Positions 62,105 through 64,000 of a DNA stretch of 64,000 bases are shown here, piece by piece (the stretch's first letter is position 1; each line of letters starts with the position of its first letter). Source of the stretch: Oscillospiraceae bacterium (GTDB lineage Bacteria; Bacillota_A; Clostridia; Oscillospirales; Oscillospiraceae); the NCBI GenBank assembly GCA_017470325.1, contig JAFUES010000032.1, forward strand, positions 7,647 through 71,646. Direction: 5' to 3'. A model generated the notes under the pieces. The model had not been told where the DNA came from and ran no database searches. It was given only the letters and a program-made list of their open reading frames with translations. The position numbers were made by a program, and so were the translations under genes.

Positions 62105-63817
62105 ATGACGCCGAAAGAAATATTTCTGGAATTGCTCAAGCCCGACGGCAAACCCGAACGGCAGCTGAAACAGTATGAGGCCCTGCATCTGGTGCTCACC
62201 GACCCCATCAACGGTTACCTGCGCGGCAACCGGGTCAAGGGCAGCGTCAGCAAGGACCGCTGGGGCACCACCATCCTCTTTCCGGAGGATGCCCCAGGCG
62301 CCACGCCCCATATCACCGCCGCGGACAAGGTCTGTCCGGATGTGACCCATTGGCGGGACTATGTCCACGCCCCGGACCTGATCGCCAACTGCAGCGAAGG
62401 CTGGGAGGCCTGCGCCCGTCAGGCCCGCGAGATCGCCGGGGACCAGAGGCTGGTCTGCGGCTTTATGGGCACCGGCATCTTTGAGCAGACCCACTTTCTG
62501 ATGGGCTTTGAGGATACCCTCACCGGCTTCTACGAGCACCCGGATGAGATGCACGAGCTGATCGAGTACATCACCGAGTACCGCCTACAGTATGTGAAGC
62601 TGCTGATCGAGAACCTGCGGCCCGACGCCATCTTCTCCCACGACGACTGGGGCGCCAAGGAAGCCCTGTTCATGAAGCCCGAGATGTGGCGGGAGTTTTA
62701 TAAGGAGCCCTACCGCCGCTTCTACGGCTATATCCGCGACCAGGGCGTCATCGCCATCCACCATGCGGACTCCTACCTGGCCCCCATTGTGGAGGACATG
62801 ATCGAGGTGGGCATCCAGGTCTGGCAGGGCACCCTGCCGGAGAACGACATCCCCGCCCTGCAGAAGCAGCTGAAGGGCCGTATGGTCCTGATGGGCGGCA
62901 TCGGCGCCGCCATCGACCGGCCCGACTCCACCGAGGAGGAGATCCGGCCCTATGTGCGCCAGGCGCTGCAGACCTACTGCCCCGGCGGGCATTACATCCC
63001 CTGCATCACCTACGGCATCATGGGCACCGTGTTCAAGCACGTGGACCCCTTCATCGACGACGAGATCGACAAGTATAACGCGGGCCTGCATATGCCTGTT
63101 GAGGATCTGCCGGCCGTACCCCACAGGCAGCGGGCAAAGCCCGTGGAGACCGGTGCCCCCCAAGTGGAGGCCGCCGTGTCCGACGCGGTGCTGACCGACA
63201 TGGGTGAGGCGCTCTGCCGTGGGCAGAAAAAGAAGGTGGCCGCCCTGTGCCAGAAGGCCCTGGACAGTGGGATCGAAGCCCAGAGCATCGTCACTCTGGG
63301 ACTGATGCCCGGCATGAACAAGCTGGGCGAGGACTTCTCCGCGGGCCGGGCCTTTGTCCCCGAGATGCTGATGGCCGCCCGCTGCATGAACGCCGCCATG
63401 GAGCTGCTCAAGCCCCACCTGGTGGGCGCGGCCGCCGCGTCCGCCGGCCGCGTCTGCCTGGGTACCGTGCGGGGCGATCTGCACGACATCGGCAAGAACC
63501 TGGTGAAGATCATGATGGAGGGCGCCGGACTGGAGGTCGTGGACCTGGGCGTGGATGTGGCGCCGGAGGACTTCGTGCGCACCGCCATTGAACAAAACTG
63601 CGGTCTGATCGCCTGCTCCTCCCTGCTGACCACCGCCATGAACGAGATGCGCAGCGTGGTCCGCCTGGCCGACGAGGCCGGGATCCGGGACAAGGTAAAG
63701 ATCATGGTTGGCGGCGCGCCCATCAGCCAGAGCTTCTGTGATGAGATCGGGGCCGACGCCTATACCGACGACGCCGCCACTGCCGCGAGAGTGGCCATCG
63801 GCCTGCTGAGCGCGTAA
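62105..63817 (+). CDS. Fused UroD-like methyltransferase and corrinoid-binding protein
   Basis: 570 aa with two functional parts normally on separate polypeptides. Residues 1-340 are a uroporphyrinogen-decarboxylase-fold methyltransferase of the MtaA/MtbA group (FSHDDWGAKEALFMKPEMW; IHHADSYLAPIVEDMIEVG). Residues about 365-570 are a corrinoid protein: cap domain, then the base-off cobalamin motif GDLHDIGKNLV, with SSLLTTAMNEM and VMVGGAP-type motifs (IMVGGAPISQ). Probably demethylates an unknown methylated compound and passes the methyl group to the bound corrinoid, then to homocysteine or folate. A true hairpin terminator follows. Confidence 0.9.
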   Translation: MTPKEIFLELLKPDGKPERQLKQYEALHLVLTDPINGYLRGNRVKGSVSKDRWGTTILFPEDAPGATPHITAADKVCPDVTHWRDYVHAPDLIANCSEGWEACARQAREIAGDQRLVCGFMGTGIFEQTHFLMGFEDTLTGFYEHPDEMHELIEYITEYRLQYVKLLIENLRPDAIFSHDDWGAKEALFMKPEMWREFYKEPYRRFYGYIRDQGVIAIHHADSYLAPIVEDMIEVGIQVWQGTLPENDIPALQKQLKGRMVLMGGIGAAIDRPDSTEEEIRPYVRQALQTYCPGGHYIPCITYGIMGTVFKHVDPFIDDEIDKYNAGLHMPVEDLPAVPHRQRAKPVETGAPQVEAAVSDAVLTDMGEALCRGQKKKVAALCQKALDSGIEAQSIVTLGLMPGMNKLGEDFSAGRAFVPEMLMAARCMNAAMELLKPHLVGAAAASAGRVCLGTVRGDLHDIGKNLVKIMMEGAGLEVVDLGVDVAPEDFVRTAIEQNCGLIACSSLLTTAMNEMRSVVRLADEAGIRDKVKIMVGGAPISQSFCDEIGADAYTDDAATAARVAIGLLSA

Positions 63818-63874
63818 GCAAATATCGAACAACAAAGCACCGCTGGGATCCGGTCGGATCCTGCATCTGGTAAG

Positions 63875-63915
63875 ATGAAAGTAGACACTGAAAAAGTGCC
63901 TACTTTCATTTTTTG
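63875..63915 (+). terminator. Hairpin with T-tract after methyltransferase gene
   Basis: ATGAAAGTAG-CAC / GTG-CTACTTTCAT stem with a TTTTTT tail. It also sits just ahead of a probable transposase gene, and could belong to the end of that element. Confidence 0.75.
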
Positions 63916-63948
63916 TTGTAGAATAAGAAACAGGAAAGGAGTGAGGAA

Positions 63949-64000
63949 ATGAGTAAAAAAGGAGTCGCACGCAGAAGATGGAGCAAAGAAGAAAAGTTAA
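63949..64000 (+). CDS. Probable transposase N-terminus, cut by window end
   Basis: 17 codons are visible, MSKKGVARRRWSKEEKL, with GGAAAGGAG upstream. The basic start and 'RRRWSxEEKL' look like the helix-turn-helix OrfA of IS3-type elements. Too short to prove; a transcription factor is possible. If right, the window ends inside an insertion sequence whose left end lies between 63818 and 63949. Confidence 0.5.
   Translation, partial: MSKKGVARRRWSKEEKL

Overview
The window looks like chromosome from a spore-forming, anaerobic, relatively GC-rich Firmicute, most likely an Oscillospiraceae-type gut clostridium. This placement is an inference. It rests on SpoIIID, a ferredoxin-coupled 2-oxoacid oxidoreductase, a PyrR-type attenuator, a RACo-type corrinoid activator, choline-binding-type wall repeats and Gram-positive promoters and Shine-Dalgarno sequences. 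No rRNA or taxonomic marker is present.

Layout. 1-5.2 kb: pyrimidine operon on the minus strand (pyrC-carB-pyrK, no carA between) behind a PyrR-like attenuator, divergent from galK-galT (5.3-8.0 kb). 8.1-12.8 kb: a minus-strand run moaA-moaC-MOSC-larB-larE-larC, joining molybdopterin genes to nickel-pincer (NPN) cofactor genes. 12.8-16.4 kb: ACT protein, DUF711 protein, a Nif11-like small protein, and a CLC antiporter of the fluoride-type branch. 16.4-20.6 kb: an exported phage-lysozyme-like protein behind a structured leader, a GH13_4 amylosucrase-like enzyme, a membrane TIR protein, and SpoIIID.

20.6-38.7 kb is an accessory surface-glycan island. Its two ends carry copies of the same perfect palindrome. 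It holds a frameshifted CotH gene, UDP-glucose dehydrogenase, and an eleven-gene plus-strand operon. That operon encodes three LicD domains, two cytidylyltransferase domains (one fused to a Gfo/Idh/MocA oxidoreductase), a phosphoesterase, a Rossmann/ParB-like protein, two family-2 glycosyltransferases, a double-HAD protein, a methyltransferase/kinase-like/LicD fusion and a UDP-xylose synthase. Together these suggest a polymer decorated with CDP-activated phospho-groups and containing xylose. A GT4 enzyme and a 1950-residue BspA-type leucine-rich-repeat protein with choline-binding-type repeats follow (38.7-46.1 kb); the latter could bind such a decorated polymer.

46.3-49.7 kb: a 2-oxoacid:ferredoxin oxidoreductase (korDABC order) with an upstream P-loop ATPase. 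50-56.2 kb: the ATP synthase operon, in which one reading frame encodes a b-subunit-like segment, a delta C-terminal domain and a full alpha subunit. There is no separate atpH, and epsilon lacks its helical domain. 56.5-57.2 kb: a highly structured intergenic element and three tRNAs (Val, Met, Glu). 57.2-63.8 kb: divergent corrinoid-methyl-transfer operons: RACo activator, MetH-like homocysteine methyltransferase and a K+ channel with a RyR domain on one side; a DUF2284 protein and a fused UroD-like methyltransferase/corrinoid protein on the other. The window ends in the first codons of a probable transposase.

The strongest candidates for something undescribed are the b-delta-alpha ATP synthase fusion and the LicD/cytidylyltransferase glycan island. 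No similarity searches were possible. Family names come from motif recognition, and novelty claims are provisional.
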